Under the pieces are notes generated by a model. It ran no database searches and was not told where the DNA came from. It worked only from the letters and a program-made list of their open reading frames with translations. The translations under genes and the position numbers were made by a program. Shown here in pieces: positions 40,875 through 49,577 of a stretch of 62,823 nucleotides of DNA; the first letter of the stretch is position 1; each line of letters starts with the position of its first letter. Source of the stretch: Solirubrobacteraceae bacterium (GTDB taxonomy: Bacteria; Actinomycetota; Thermoleophilia; Solirubrobacterales; Solirubrobacteraceae); contig JAUJOF010000013.1 in the NCBI GenBank assembly GCA_030447785.1, positions 1-62,823 of the forward strand, in the 5' to 3' direction.

Positions 40875-42797
40875 CTATCCCGCGGGAGCGCCCTCCGGGC
40901 AGCCGTCCTCTCCCGTCTCGCCGTCCGTGGGGTCCGTGGGATCCGCGGGGCCCGTGGGAGAGGAGCGGAAGACGACCAGGATGCCCTGGTCCTCGTAGGG
41001 CGTCATGCCGCTCTGGCCGCAGGCGTCGGTGAACGGGGCACCGGACACGAAGTCACGGAACCCGTCGCGGTTCAAGTCCCCCGGCGAAGTGACGTTCCAG
41101 CCGAGGTTGGGCCCGATGTTCTCGCGGGTGCCCACACACTGAGACGGGTTGAACGGCGGAGGGAGCGGCAGGGTCCGCCGGTACGTACCGGACATCGCCT
41201 CGAAGAAGTTCGTCTCCCCGCACCCCTCGGCCGCGGGAGAGAAGTGGGGATCGCTGCCGATGTAGATCGGGTTGGTCTCCGGGTTGTCCTCGTCGGCGTT
41301 GGCGCCCGGGTTGACCAAGTTCCGCTGGCGGGTCATCGGGAAACCGAACTGGCCGGTGGGACGGGCACCCGGCCTTCTGAACTCGTACAGGACGCGGCCG
41401 TCCGCTCCGTTGAAGACCCACGACCGGCCCTCCCCGGGTCCCGTCGGCCCCGACTCCAGGAAGCCGTGGCCATAGAGATCGGCATGTCCGTCCTTGTTGA
41501 CGTCTCCGGGGTTCAGCGGCGACACGTCCTGGAAGCCGAAGAAGGTGGCTGCCTGGGGGGTGGGGTCGGGGTCGTCGATCTTGCGGATCACCTGACCGGT
41601 CGCGCCGCTGAACACGTACATCCGACCCTGGAAGGGGACGGGCTGGGTCTGCGTCACGAGCGACGGGGCGCCGACGAGCTGGTCGGGCACGCCGTCGGCA
41701 TCGACGTCTCCGGGCCCCTGCACGGCCAGACCGAGGCTCCCGCAGCTCGTCCGGCAGTCGGCGGGCGGCACCTCGTCCTCTTCGGGCAGTCGCAGGGTGC
41801 GAATGAGACTCCCGTTGGTCCCGTCGAAGATGTAGGCCCGCCCCTCCTCCCTGCGGCAGGGCGTCGACGGGGGAGGCTCACCGTCGCCGTCGCTGCAACC
41901 GGCGGGATCGTCGTTGCCCGAGGCGCCGACGAGCACGTCGGGCACCCGGTCCCCGTTGACGTCGCCGGCGCGGCCGATCCGAGACCCGAAGCGAGCGCGA
42001 TGGTTCTCCGAGCCCTGGGGCTCCGGGTTGTTGAGTTCGTAGAGGACCCTGTTGGTCTTCCCGCTGAAGACCCACGCCTTGCCCTGGTCCTCGTTGCAGC
42101 CATCCGGCTCGGGCTCAGAGCACTGATTCTGGTTGCATCCGGGATTCGGCTCGGATCCGTTCTCGGGCTGCGGCTCTCGCCTGACCGGACCCGGGCAGAC
42201 GTCCTGCGCGTCGGTGCCCACCGCAAGGTCGGCCATGCCATCACGGTCCACGTCGCCGACGTTCTCGATCCAAAAGCCGAAGCGTGCCTGGGGCTGGGGC
42301 TCGGGAGAGTCGATCTTGTAGAGGATCTGCGGCCGGTTGTCCGGCGGCAGGGGATTGGCCAGCGACGCGCCGTCGACCGCGTACACGCGCCCGTACGGTT
42401 GACGCTCGTCGGTGTTCGCCCCGTTGTCGGGCTCGCCGCCGCCGCTCGAGTTGGGGTCGTTGGGGTTGTCGCGCTGATACTGGGGAACCCCGATCCACAG
42501 ATCGTTCACCCCATCCCGGTTGAGGTCGCCGGCGTCGCGGGTGCGCTCCGCCCACCGCCCTTCGAATTGCGGCTTGGGAGCATTCACCACGATGGGCTCG
42601 TAGAAAGGCGCCGGCGGCGTGGAGCCTGCGGGCGACGACTGGGCGTGGGCCGTCGTGGCCCCGACGGCCCCTGCCAAGACCACGGTCAGCAGCCAGATCA
42701 TCCTGGTGCCCCGCCTGCGTGCCCCCAAGGTGCGCGACACTTGGCGCGGCTCGGGCGCTTGGGCCTCAAAGCCAGGCTGATGGCGTTGGTCAAGCAT
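40875..42797 (-). CDS. secreted FG-GAP (integrin alpha-like) repeat protein
   Basis: 640 residues from ATG 42797, chosen for its strong GAGGGGAG ribosome binding site; a start at 42701 would give 608. The hydrophobic core of a signal peptide is MIWLLTVVLAGAVGATTAHA, preceded by ARRRGTR. The mature protein has six FG-GAP calcium loops such as GDLNRDGVNDLWIG, GDVDRDGMADLAVG, GDVNGDRVPDVLVG, GDVDADGVPDQLVG, GDVNKDGHADL and GDLNRDGFRDFVSG, separated by RVYAVDGASL-type strands. A seven-bladed propeller is expected, exported and Ca-binding. Ligand unknown. Many Cys occur in loops between blades. Confidence 0.82.
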   Translation of the reverse strand: MLDQRHQPGFEAQAPEPRQVSRTLGARRRGTRMIWLLTVVLAGAVGATTAHAQSSPAGSTPPAPFYEPIVVNAPKPQFEGRWAERTRDAGDLNRDGVNDLWIGVPQYQRDNPNDPNSSGGGEPDNGANTDERQPYGRVYAVDGASLANPLPPDNRPQILYKIDSPEPQPQARFGFWIENVGDVDRDGMADLAVGTDAQDVCPGPVRREPQPENGSEPNPGCNQNQCSEPEPDGCNEDQGKAWVFSGKTNRVLYELNNPEPQGSENHRARFGSRIGRAGDVNGDRVPDVLVGASGNDDPAGCSDGDGEPPPSTPCRREEGRAYIFDGTNGSLIRTLRLPEEDEVPPADCRTSCGSLGLAVQGPGDVDADGVPDQLVGAPSLVTQTQPVPFQGRMYVFSGATGQVIRKIDDPDPTPQAATFFGFQDVSPLNPGDVNKDGHADLYGHGFLESGPTGPGEGRSWVFNGADGRVLYEFRRPGARPTGQFGFPMTRQRNLVNPGANADEDNPETNPIYIGSDPHFSPAAEGCGETNFFEAMSGTYRRTLPLPPPFNPSQCVGTRENIGPNLGWNVTSPGDLNRDGFRDFVSGAPFTDACGQSGMTPYEDQGILVVFRSSPTGPADPTDPTDGETGEDGCPEGAPAG

Positions 42798-42955
42798 GAT
42801 GGCTCCCCTCAGTGCATGCCACCGCTGCTGGTGGCCTAGCCCCTGCCATGGACGGCCCGGCAGCCTATCAGTGGGGTGCAAGGCGCGGTCGGGCGCTCAC
42901 CAAGACGGTGCCCGGCCTCGGCTGAACCATCCGCTGGCGGTCCGGCAGAAGGCCG

Positions 42956-43696
42956 TCAGGCCAGGCCGGGCGTGAACTGCACCGCGGCGCAGGTCACGCC
43001 GGGGCCCAGCTCGAGGTCCAGCACGCCGGCAGTGTGGCGTGGGTGCTCGACCAGCAGCTCGCAGACGGGGCCCGTCACGGCGCGCTGCTGACCGTTGACG
43101 CGCACCGCCCCGGCGCCCTCCAGCACCGCCCACACCGCGCCCGCCTCGTAGGGTCCCGACCACGCGCCCTCCTCGTCGGGGGTGGGGGGCACCAGCGTGG
43201 CGCCCTCGGCGTCCTCGGGGCGCAGCGGGTCGAGGGGCTCACGCTCGGTGCCCAGCAGCGCCTGGATGGCGCGCTCGGTCTCCTCGTAGCCGCCCTGCCC
43301 GTAGTGCAGCGTGTGCAGGTGCAGGGTGCGGTCGAACACGTAGCGCCCCGGCCAGCCCTGGTTTTCGTAGTCGCGCCAGGCGCGCAGGTCGGAGTCGACG
43401 AGCACCGGGTACTCGACGCCCAGGCGCGCGCACGCGTCGCGCACCGCCTCGGGCTCGCGCGAAGCGGCGAAGCCCGGCGCGTGGATGCCCACCACGCGCA
43501 GCCCGTCGGCGGCGTAGCGCTCGTGCCAGGCGCGCAGGTAGGGCAGCGTGCGCAGCGAGTGGGCGCGCAGGAAGTCCCAGAACTCCACCACCACCGGGCG
43601 GCCGAGCTGCTTGTCCATGCGCAGCGAGGCCACGTTGATCCACGCCAGCCCGCCGGGGAAGGGCGGCGCCGGGATCGTGTCCACGGGGGCGCGCAC
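42956..43696 (-). CDS. thioredoxin-fold protein without CxxC (DipZ C-domain-like)
   Basis: 246 residues. The N-terminal ~140 residues are a TlpA/DipZ-like thioredoxin domain: RPVVVEFWDFLRAHSLRTLPYLRAW, GLRVVGIHAPGFAASRE, YPVLVDSDLRAWRDYENQGWPGRYVFD. The usual CxxC after the first strand is replaced by AHSL, so it cannot be a classical thiol oxidoreductase. A C-terminal beta-rich domain follows (GAVRVNGQQRAVTGPVCELL), like the sugar-binding domain of DipZ proteins. No signal peptide. GTG start. Function unknown. Confidence 0.75.
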   Translation of the reverse strand: MRAPVDTIPAPPFPGGLAWINVASLRMDKQLGRPVVVEFWDFLRAHSLRTLPYLRAWHERYAADGLRVVGIHAPGFAASREPEAVRDACARLGVEYPVLVDSDLRAWRDYENQGWPGRYVFDRTLHLHTLHYGQGGYEETERAIQALLGTEREPLDPLRPEDAEGATLVPPTPDEEGAWSGPYEAGAVWAVLEGAGAVRVNGQQRAVTGPVCELLVEHPRHTAGVLDLELGPGVTCAAVQFTPGLA

Positions 43697-43754
43697 GCCC
43701 GCACGCTAGCAACGCCCCGCGGCGTCGGCCGGCGGCGAGGGCATCGCACGCGGG

Positions 43755-43760
43755 TAGGAT
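43755..43760 (+). promoter_or_regulatory. putative -10 box (TAGGAT), leaderless start
   Basis: TAGGAT ends 6 bases before GTG 43767. Confidence 0.42.
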
Positions 43761-43766
43761 CGGGGT

Positions 43767-44324
43767 GTGTCTGGCACCACCGCAGCAGGGCATCACATGA
43801 CGGCGCAGGAACTGCTCGGTCTGAGCATTGCCGGCAAGAAGCACGAGCTCGTCGATGGCATCGTCGTCGAGATGGAGCCCCCGGGAGCGGAGCACGGATG
43901 GGTCGCCAACCGGCTTGCGGTTCGCCTGACCGCTCATGTGGACGGCCATGAGCTGGGCGTCGTCCTCGGAGAGGTCGGCTTCCTGCTGCGCTCGGACCCC
44001 GACCGGGTCCTGGCCCCTGACGTGGCCTTCATCGCCCGCGACCGCGTCGCGTGCCGTCCGCTGACCGCGGCGTACTGGCCGGGCGCCCCCGACCTCGCCG
44101 TCGAGGTCGTCTCGCCCAGCGACCGCTGGATCGATGTCGATCGCAAGGCGTCGATGTGGCTGGAGGCCGGCACCGGCGCCGTGCTGGTCGTCGACCCGCC
44201 GCTGCGCAGCGCCACCGTCTTCCGCGCGCAAGACAAGGTCGCCCGCCACAGGCCCGGCGACCGGGTCGAGCTGAGCGACGTCGTGCCCGGCTGGCGCCCG
44301 CTCCTCGACGACCTGCTGAGCTGA
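43767..44324 (+). CDS. Uma2 family (DUF820) endonuclease-like protein
   Basis: 185 residues. The PD-(D/E)xK-like core is visible: ELVDGIVVEMEPPGAEHG, VLAPDVAFIARD, APDLAVEVVSPSDRWIDVDRK, then WLEAGTGAVLVVDP. These are abundant in cyanobacteria and actinobacteria, often singly, and are thought to be DNA-acting enzymes of unclear role. It starts with a leaderless-type GTG. No adjacent phage or restriction gene supports a specific function. Confidence 0.85.
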   Translation: MSGTTAAGHHMTAQELLGLSIAGKKHELVDGIVVEMEPPGAEHGWVANRLAVRLTAHVDGHELGVVLGEVGFLLRSDPDRVLAPDVAFIARDRVACRPLTAAYWPGAPDLAVEVVSPSDRWIDVDRKASMWLEAGTGAVLVVDPPLRSATVFRAQDKVARHRPGDRVELSDVVPGWRPLLDDLLS

Positions 44325-44330
44325 CGCTCC

Positions 44331-44948
44331 TCAGCCCCCGCGCTGCAGGCGCGCGATGTCCGCGGCCAGGCGCTCCGGGGTGAGCTGGTCGTAGGGAAAG
44401 CCGATGCGCTGGCGGCCCTGGCGGTCGAGCACGACCACCGAGATGCTGTGGTCGAGGTCGGGCCCGCCCTCGCGCACCACCTGGGGCTGCACGCCGTAGG
44501 CCTCCCAGACCGGCTCGAGCTGCGCGCTGTCGCCCAGCAGGAAGTGCCAGTTGCCGGTCAGGCCCTGGTCGGTCAGGAAGGCCCGGGCGCTGCGCCGCGT
44601 GTCGGTCGCCGGGTCGACCGAGAAGGCCAGCACGGGCACGTCGCGGCCGAGCTGGTCCAGCGCGCCGCGGATCTGCTGGGCCACGAGCGGGCAGGTGTCC
44701 TCGCAGGTGGAATAGAGAAAGGTGACCACGGCGACCTCGCCGCGCACGTCGGCCAGCGTGATCGGCTCGCCGTTCTGGTCGCGCAGCGCGAAGTCGGCGG
44801 GCGGGACGCCCGGGGGGCGCAGGGCCCCCTCGAAGTCGGCCCGGCCGACTGTGGCGTCCCCCTCGCCGCGGGGCGCGAGGGCGATCCCGGCCACCAGGAT
44901 GGCAGCGGCGGTGGCCAGCGCGACGGCGGCGAGCAGGCGCGGGTGCAC
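44331..44948 (-). CDS. SCO1/SenC family copper chaperone
   Basis: 205 residues. An N-terminal membrane anchor (LLAAVALATAAAILVAGIALA) leads to a thioredoxin-like domain with the copper-binding CEDTCP (C-x3-CP) and the distal His in DLDHSISV. SCO1 proteins deliver copper to the CuA site of cytochrome oxidase subunit II, so it probably serves the ctaC product 32 kb upstream in this window. The GTG start follows a minus-strand TAGGCT box by 6 bases. Confidence 0.9.
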   Translation of the reverse strand: MHPRLLAAVALATAAAILVAGIALAPRGEGDATVGRADFEGALRPPGVPPADFALRDQNGEPITLADVRGEVAVVTFLYSTCEDTCPLVAQQIRGALDQLGRDVPVLAFSVDPATDTRRSARAFLTDQGLTGNWHFLLGDSAQLEPVWEAYGVQPQVVREGGPDLDHSISVVVLDRQGRQRIGFPYDQLTPERLAADIARLQRGG

Positions 44949-44954
44949 GCGCCC

Positions 44955-44960
44955 AGCCTA
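44955..44960 (-). promoter_or_regulatory. putative -10 box (TAGGCT) of the SCO1 gene
   Basis: TAGGCT on the minus strand, 6 bases before GTG 44948; leaderless-type. Confidence 0.42.
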
Positions 44961-45020
44961 GGTGGCTGAGGCGCTGATGCCCGCCTCGCCGTCCCCGCGA
45001 GGACCGGCCGACCACGCTCC

Positions 45021-45035
45021 TATACTTTGTGAAGC
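45021..45035 (+). promoter_or_regulatory. -10 region and motif shared with cysM
   Basis: TATACTTTGTGAAGC; 12 of 15 bases match TATATTTCTTGAAGC at 52676-52690 upstream of cysM. TATACT is a strong -10 consensus. It is followed by a ~35-base leader to the TTG start. Confidence 0.6.
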
Positions 45036-45067
45036 ACCGAATCCGGACCAGTCTTCAGGAGATTCCC

Positions 45068-46249
45068 TTGTCACCCTCCGGCGCGGAGTACATCCGCCAG
45101 ATCAAGAGCCAGATCGCCGAGGTCGACCCCGCCGACGTCCACGACGTCCTCGGCGACGGGGTGGCCGTCGTCGACGTGCGCGAGACCGAGGAGTTCACCC
45201 AGGGCCACCTGCCCGGCGCCAAGCACGTTCCGCGCGGCTACCTGGAGTCGCGCATCGAGGGCGCGGCGCCCGACCGCTCCCAGCGCGTCGTCCTGTACTG
45301 CGCCTCCGGGCAGCGCTCGGCGTTGTCGGCCAAGACGCTGCGCGACGAGCTGGGCTACGAGAACGTCGAGTCGATGACCGGCGGCTACACGCTGTGGAAG
45401 GACCGCGGCTACGAGATCGACGTCCCCAAGAGCCTCACCGCCGAGCAGCGCGAACGCTACAGCCGCCACATGCTCATGCCCGAGGTCGGCCTCGAGGGCC
45501 AGCTCAAGCTGCTGGACGCCAAGGTGCTGCTGCTGGGCGCCGGGGGCCTGGGCGCGCCCGCCGCGCTGTACCTCGCCGCGGCCGGCGTGGGCACGATCGG
45601 CATCGTCGACGACGACCAGGTCGACCTGTCCAACCTCCAGCGCCAGGTCATCCACACCACCGACCGTGTGGGGGAGCCCAAGGTCGACTCGGCCGAGGAG
45701 ACCATGAAGGCCATCAACCCCGACGTGGACGTCGTCAAGTACGCGACGCGCCTGGACGCCTCCAACATCATGGAGATCATCCAGGGCTACGACGTGATCG
45801 TCGACGGGGCGGACAACTTCCCCACCCGCTACCTGCTCAACGACGCGACGGTGCGCCTGGGCATCCCGGTCGTGAGTGCCTCGATCCTGGGCTTCGACGG
45901 GCAGCTCTCGGTGTTCAAGCCCTTCGACGGCCCGTGCTACCGCTGCCTGTACCCCGTGCCCCCGCCCGTCGAGCTGGCGCCCTCCTGCGGAGCCAACGGC
46001 GTGCTCGGCGTGCTGCCCGGCACCATGGGGCTGCTGCAGGCCACCGAGGTCATCAAGCTCATCATCGGCCAGGGCGAGCCGCTCATCGGCCGGCTATTGC
46101 TCTACGAGGCGCTGGGCGCCACCTTCACCGAGCTGAAGGTCCGCCGCGATCCCGAGTGCCCCGTGTGCTCCCGCGACCCGTCGGAGATCTCCGACGAGGA
46201 GATGGGTGTCTTCCCCGACTACGAGGCGTTCTGCGCCGGGGCGGGCTAG
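45068..46249 (+). CDS. rhodanese-ThiF sulfur-carrier adenylyltransferase (MoeZ/MoeB-like)
   Basis: 393 residues. An N-terminal rhodanese domain (VVDVRETEEFTQGHLPGAKH; active-site loop YCASGQRSA) precedes a ThiF/E1-like domain with GAGGLGAPAALYLAAAG, DDDQVDLSNLQRQ and DGADNFPTRYLLND. Zinc Cys pairs are CYRC and CPVC. It should adenylate the C-terminal glycine of CysO and pass sulfur to it. In mycobacterial MoeZ the rhodanese is C-terminal; here it is N-terminal. The TTG at 45068 is chosen because AGGAGA lies 5 bases upstream; a GTG at 45029 sits too close to the -10. cysO follows within 11 bases. Confidence 0.88.
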   Translation: MSPSGAEYIRQIKSQIAEVDPADVHDVLGDGVAVVDVRETEEFTQGHLPGAKHVPRGYLESRIEGAAPDRSQRVVLYCASGQRSALSAKTLRDELGYENVESMTGGYTLWKDRGYEIDVPKSLTAEQRERYSRHMLMPEVGLEGQLKLLDAKVLLLGAGGLGAPAALYLAAAGVGTIGIVDDDQVDLSNLQRQVIHTTDRVGEPKVDSAEETMKAINPDVDVVKYATRLDASNIMEIIQGYDVIVDGADNFPTRYLLNDATVRLGIPVVSASILGFDGQLSVFKPFDGPCYRCLYPVPPPVELAPSCGANGVLGVLPGTMGLLQATEVIKLIIGQGEPLIGRLLLYEALGATFTELKVRRDPECPVCSRDPSEISDEEMGVFPDYEAFCAGAG

Positions 46250-46252
46250 GGT
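46247..46252 (+). promoter_or_regulatory. putative -10 box (TAGGGT) before cysO
   Basis: TAGGGT ends 7 bases before GTG 46260 and overlaps the upstream gene's stop codon; could give a separate leaderless cysO transcript. Confidence 0.4.
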
Positions 46253-46259
46253 CCGGCCG

Positions 46260-46538
46260 GTGCCGACGATCCGCATCCCGCCCGTCCTGCGCCCGTCCAC
46301 CGGTGGTGCGACGGCCGTCGACGCCACCGGTGAGAACGTGGGTGCGGTGCTCAAGGCGCTGGCCGCCGAGCACCCGGCCACCGAGCCCCAGCTCTTTTCC
46401 GAGGGCGGCGACCTCAACCGCTACGTCAACGTCTATCTCAACGACGAGGACGTCCGGGTGCTCGAGGGCCTCGACACCCCGGTCGGCGACGCCGACACGC
46501 TCGTGATCCTGCCGGCGATGGCCGGCGGCGCGGGGTAG
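46260..46538 (+). CDS. cysO: sulfur-carrier protein CysO (ThiS/MoaD-like)
   Basis: 92-residue ubiquitin-like protein close in pattern to mycobacterial CysO: IPPVLRPSTGGATAVDATG, YVNVYLNDEDVRVLEGLDT, DADTLVILPAMAGG. CysO carries sulfur as a C-terminal thiocarboxylate to CysM. Here the GG is followed by Ala-Gly before the stop, so two residues would have to be removed before adenylation. A Mec-type JAMM protease is encoded at 53.9 kb. GTG 46260 begins the domain. Confidence 0.85.
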   Translation: MPTIRIPPVLRPSTGGATAVDATGENVGAVLKALAAEHPATEPQLFSEGGDLNRYVNVYLNDEDVRVLEGLDTPVGDADTLVILPAMAGGAG

Positions 46539-46547
46539 CTCGCAGCG

Positions 46548-49394
46548 TCACGGGACCGCGTCGGTGGTCAGTGTCCGCTCGAGCGCCTCTCGACCGGAGA
46601 TGCCGAGCTTGCGGTAGGTGCGTCCGAGGTGCATCTCGACGGTCTTGCGTGTGATGAACAGGGCCTGGGCGATCTCAGGATTGGTCCGGCCGGTCGCGGC
46701 CATCTGCGCCACCCGGCGTTCGCTGGGGGTCAGTGAGTCGACCCCCTGGAGGGCGTCGCGGCGCAGCCGCACGCCGGAGGCGGCGAGCTCCTGACGCGCG
46801 CGCTCGACCAGCGCCGAGCTGCCGCAGGCCCGCGCCAACTCATAGCCACTCTCCAAGCGCTCGCGGGCGTCGCGTCGGCGGTTTCGCCGCCGCAGGGCGC
46901 CGCCCAGCTCGATCAGCGCCCGCGCATGCTCGAGGCGCGCCGGCGCGTCCCTGAGCACGCTGACGGCCTCCTCGAGCAGGGCGAGCTGGCGTTCGCCACT
47001 GTCGAGCAGGCCGGCGGTCCGCAGCGACACGCCGAGGGGCCTGGGGACCTTCGCCGCGCGCGCCAGGGTGAGCTGCTCGGATGCGAGCAGGGCGGCGCGA
47101 TCGCCGGCGCCCGTCGCCGCCAGGGCGAGCGCGGCGTCGGTGCGCCAGAGCATCGCCACCGAGGCGAGGGGCCCCATGTGCAGGCGCTCGCAGTCCAGGA
47201 GGTCCTCGATGCCCTCCTCACGCCGCCCCGCGGCGATGCGCGCCCGGCCGCGGCTGGGCAGCGCCCAGCGGTGCATGAGCAGCTCGGGCATCGGGCCCGT
47301 CAGGCCGGTGTCCTCGAACAGGGCGGCCGCTTCTCGGGCGCGGTCGCGCTCCAGCAGGCACTCCGCGACGGTCGCCACGGCCAGCGGCAGCATCGACGCC
47401 CATCCCGCCTGCAGCAGGGCGTCCATCGACGTGCGCCCGTCGGCTTCGGCCTCGCGCACGTCCCCGTGCAGCCAGCGGATGAAGCCGCGCGCCCCCAGGG
47501 CTACGCTCAGCCCCAGCACCGAGCCGCGCGCCCGGGCCTCGGCGAGGGCCTCCTCGAGCACGCGGTCCATCTGCTCGAAGCGCTCGGCTCGTTCGAGCAC
47601 GTAGATGAACAGGTAGACGATCGGCGAGTCCGGCGACTGCTCGCGCACCAGGCTGCCGCTGGAGAGCACACGATCGGCCAGCTCGTAGAGCTCGGACGGC
47701 GGCGCCAGGTCGAGCGAGCGCTGGTGGGCGTGGCTGGCGAGCACGAGGCGCTCTCCCGGGGTGGCCCCGGTGAGCCCCTGCGCGAGGTCGTGCAGCCGCG
47801 CCACCAACCTGGGGGTCATCGAGCCGTCGAGCTGACCCATGGCGCCGAGCTCACCCTCGAGGCGCAGCTGCAGCTCGCGATCTGAGCCGGAGGCTTCTGC
47901 GATGGCGCGCTCGAGCGCCGCGATCGACTCCGCCGTCCGTCCCAGGGCGGCGAACCCGAGCGCCAGCTCGCTGGCGGCGCGGGCCAACAGCGCGGGGCTG
48001 GCGCCCAGCGACATCGCTTCCTCGAGGTGCTCGATGGCCTCCTCGCGGCCGAGACGGGCCTCCGCGGACCCGAGCTCGACGAGCACCTCCCAGCGCCGCG
48101 AGGGCTCTGGCGGCTCTGCGAGCGCCCGTGTCAGGTAGTGCGCGGCCGGCGCGGGTGCGCCTCGCACGAGTGCCCGGGCCGCGGCCGCGCGCAGGCTCGC
48201 GACCGCCCGCGGATCACCGTGGGGCTCGGCCTCCAGGAGGTGGGCGGCGATCGACTCGGGCGCTGCCGCGGCCTCGGTGAGTATCCGTGCGCCTCGCCAG
48301 TGGCTGTGCACGCGCTGTGCGGGGGGAAGCGCGCGGTACACGGCTTCGCGCATGAGCGGGTGCGAGAAGCTCAGCGGCATGTGCTCGGACAGCAGGCCGG
48401 CCCCGGTCAGCTCGGCGACCGCGCGCGCCGCGACCGCCTCGTCAAGCTCGGCCAGCCGCGTCGCCTGGACCAGCGGGACCTCCGACCCGAGCACCGCCAC
48501 GGCTCTGGCCACCTCGACGGCCGGCGACGACAGCCGTTCGAGACGCTCCAGGACGCCCTTGGCCACGGTGGCCGGCAGCAGCGTCGACAGCGCTGACGCG
48601 GACTCCTCGCGGTCGACCTGCAGGCCGCTCCCGCGTACGGCGCCGATCAGCTCGCGCAGGACGAAGGGATTCCCGGCGCTGCGCTGATGACAGGCGGCGA
48701 CCAAGGCCGCGGCCGGCTCGACCCCCAGCTCTGCGCGCAGCATGGCCTGCACGCTGCGCTCGCTGAGCGGGCGGGGGCGCAGCGTCCGCGCGACCGGCTC
48801 GGCACCGATTGCCGCCAGCGCACCGGGCGCCACCGCAGGTTCCCCAGCGCGCACCGCGACCGTGATCACGGCGGAGACATCCTCCAGCCGGCGCGCCAGG
48901 TAGCTCAGCCACAGCAGCGACTGCTCGTCGGCCCAGTGCGCATCATCGATCTCGATCAGCAGCGGCCGAGGGGCCGCCAGGTTCGCGCACAGCCAGAACA
49001 GGCCGTGGAGCACAGGGAAGAGCCGGTCCTCGCGCAGGCCTCCGGGCGCCGGCTCCGCGGCCAGACCGATCGCCGGTGCGGCCAGCGCCGCGGCGCCCTC
49101 CAGCAGCCCGAGCCGCTGGCGTTCGTCCAGCGCGGTCAGCTCCTGCTCGAAGACCTGCCTGGCGACACCGAACGCGAAGTTGCGCTCCAGCTCGTCCCCA
49201 CGGGCCCGCAGCACGGAATATCCCCGCCGCGCGGCGAGCTCCCGCGCGGTCCCGAGCAACCGCGACTTACCGATCCCGGCCGGCCCCTCGACCACCACCA
49301 CGGCGCCCGAGCCACGGTCAGCGCCCTCGACGACCTCCCCGAAGCTGGTCCGCTCAGCCTCCCGTTCGAGCAGGTCATCCGTGGTCGTCGGCAT
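46548..49394 (-). CDS. LuxR-family AAA+ transcriptional regulator (LAL type)
   Basis: 948 residues. N-terminal ATPase with Walker A GPAGIGKSRL and Walker B LLIEIDDAHWADEQS, then ~500 residues of TPR-like helical repeats, and a C-terminal LuxR helix-turn-helix (LTPSERRVAQMAATGR, NPEIAQALFITRKTVEMHLG). Large ATP-binding LuxR regulators respond to ligands such as sugars and activate transcription. ATG 49394 has GGGAG 6 bases upstream; ATG 49412 is possible. It lies between the two parts of the CysO pathway and diverges from the TolB-like gene, a plausible target. Confidence 0.9.
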   Translation of the reverse strand: MPTTTDDLLEREAERTSFGEVVEGADRGSGAVVVVEGPAGIGKSRLLGTARELAARRGYSVLRARGDELERNFAFGVARQVFEQELTALDERQRLGLLEGAAALAAPAIGLAAEPAPGGLREDRLFPVLHGLFWLCANLAAPRPLLIEIDDAHWADEQSLLWLSYLARRLEDVSAVITVAVRAGEPAVAPGALAAIGAEPVARTLRPRPLSERSVQAMLRAELGVEPAAALVAACHQRSAGNPFVLRELIGAVRGSGLQVDREESASALSTLLPATVAKGVLERLERLSSPAVEVARAVAVLGSEVPLVQATRLAELDEAVAARAVAELTGAGLLSEHMPLSFSHPLMREAVYRALPPAQRVHSHWRGARILTEAAAAPESIAAHLLEAEPHGDPRAVASLRAAAARALVRGAPAPAAHYLTRALAEPPEPSRRWEVLVELGSAEARLGREEAIEHLEEAMSLGASPALLARAASELALGFAALGRTAESIAALERAIAEASGSDRELQLRLEGELGAMGQLDGSMTPRLVARLHDLAQGLTGATPGERLVLASHAHQRSLDLAPPSELYELADRVLSSGSLVREQSPDSPIVYLFIYVLERAERFEQMDRVLEEALAEARARGSVLGLSVALGARGFIRWLHGDVREAEADGRTSMDALLQAGWASMLPLAVATVAECLLERDRAREAAALFEDTGLTGPMPELLMHRWALPSRGRARIAAGRREEGIEDLLDCERLHMGPLASVAMLWRTDAALALAATGAGDRAALLASEQLTLARAAKVPRPLGVSLRTAGLLDSGERQLALLEEAVSVLRDAPARLEHARALIELGGALRRRNRRRDARERLESGYELARACGSSALVERARQELAASGVRLRRDALQGVDSLTPSERRVAQMAATGRTNPEIAQALFITRKTVEMHLGRTYRKLGISGREALERTLTTDAVP

Positions 49395-49443
49395 CGATCG
49401 CTCCCACGGCATTCTCTCCCATCCCCGCCACGGCCGCCAGCAA

Positions 49444-49472
49444 AGAGCAGGGAGCCTCCCCGTCGCGACGCC
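49444..49472. repeat. left copy of a 29-base inverted repeat pair
   Basis: Matches the reverse complement of 52539-52567 at 28 of 29 bases; similarity extends outward to ~44 bases. Lies in the regulator/TolB-like intergenic region. Confidence 0.75.
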
Positions 49473-49577
49473 CGGCTGCCTGCGCGAGCATCACCGACGG
49501 TCGCCCGCCCCTCGACCAGGGTCGCGGCGACCAAGCATGGCGAGACACGCCCACCCCCCCGGGAAGGAACCCACATC

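Noticed and set aside
40836..42839. 667-codon plus-strand frame opposite the FG-GAP gene
   Set aside because: It mirrors the repeat structure of the real gene; the minus-strand frame has a signal peptide, a ribosome binding site and calcium loops.
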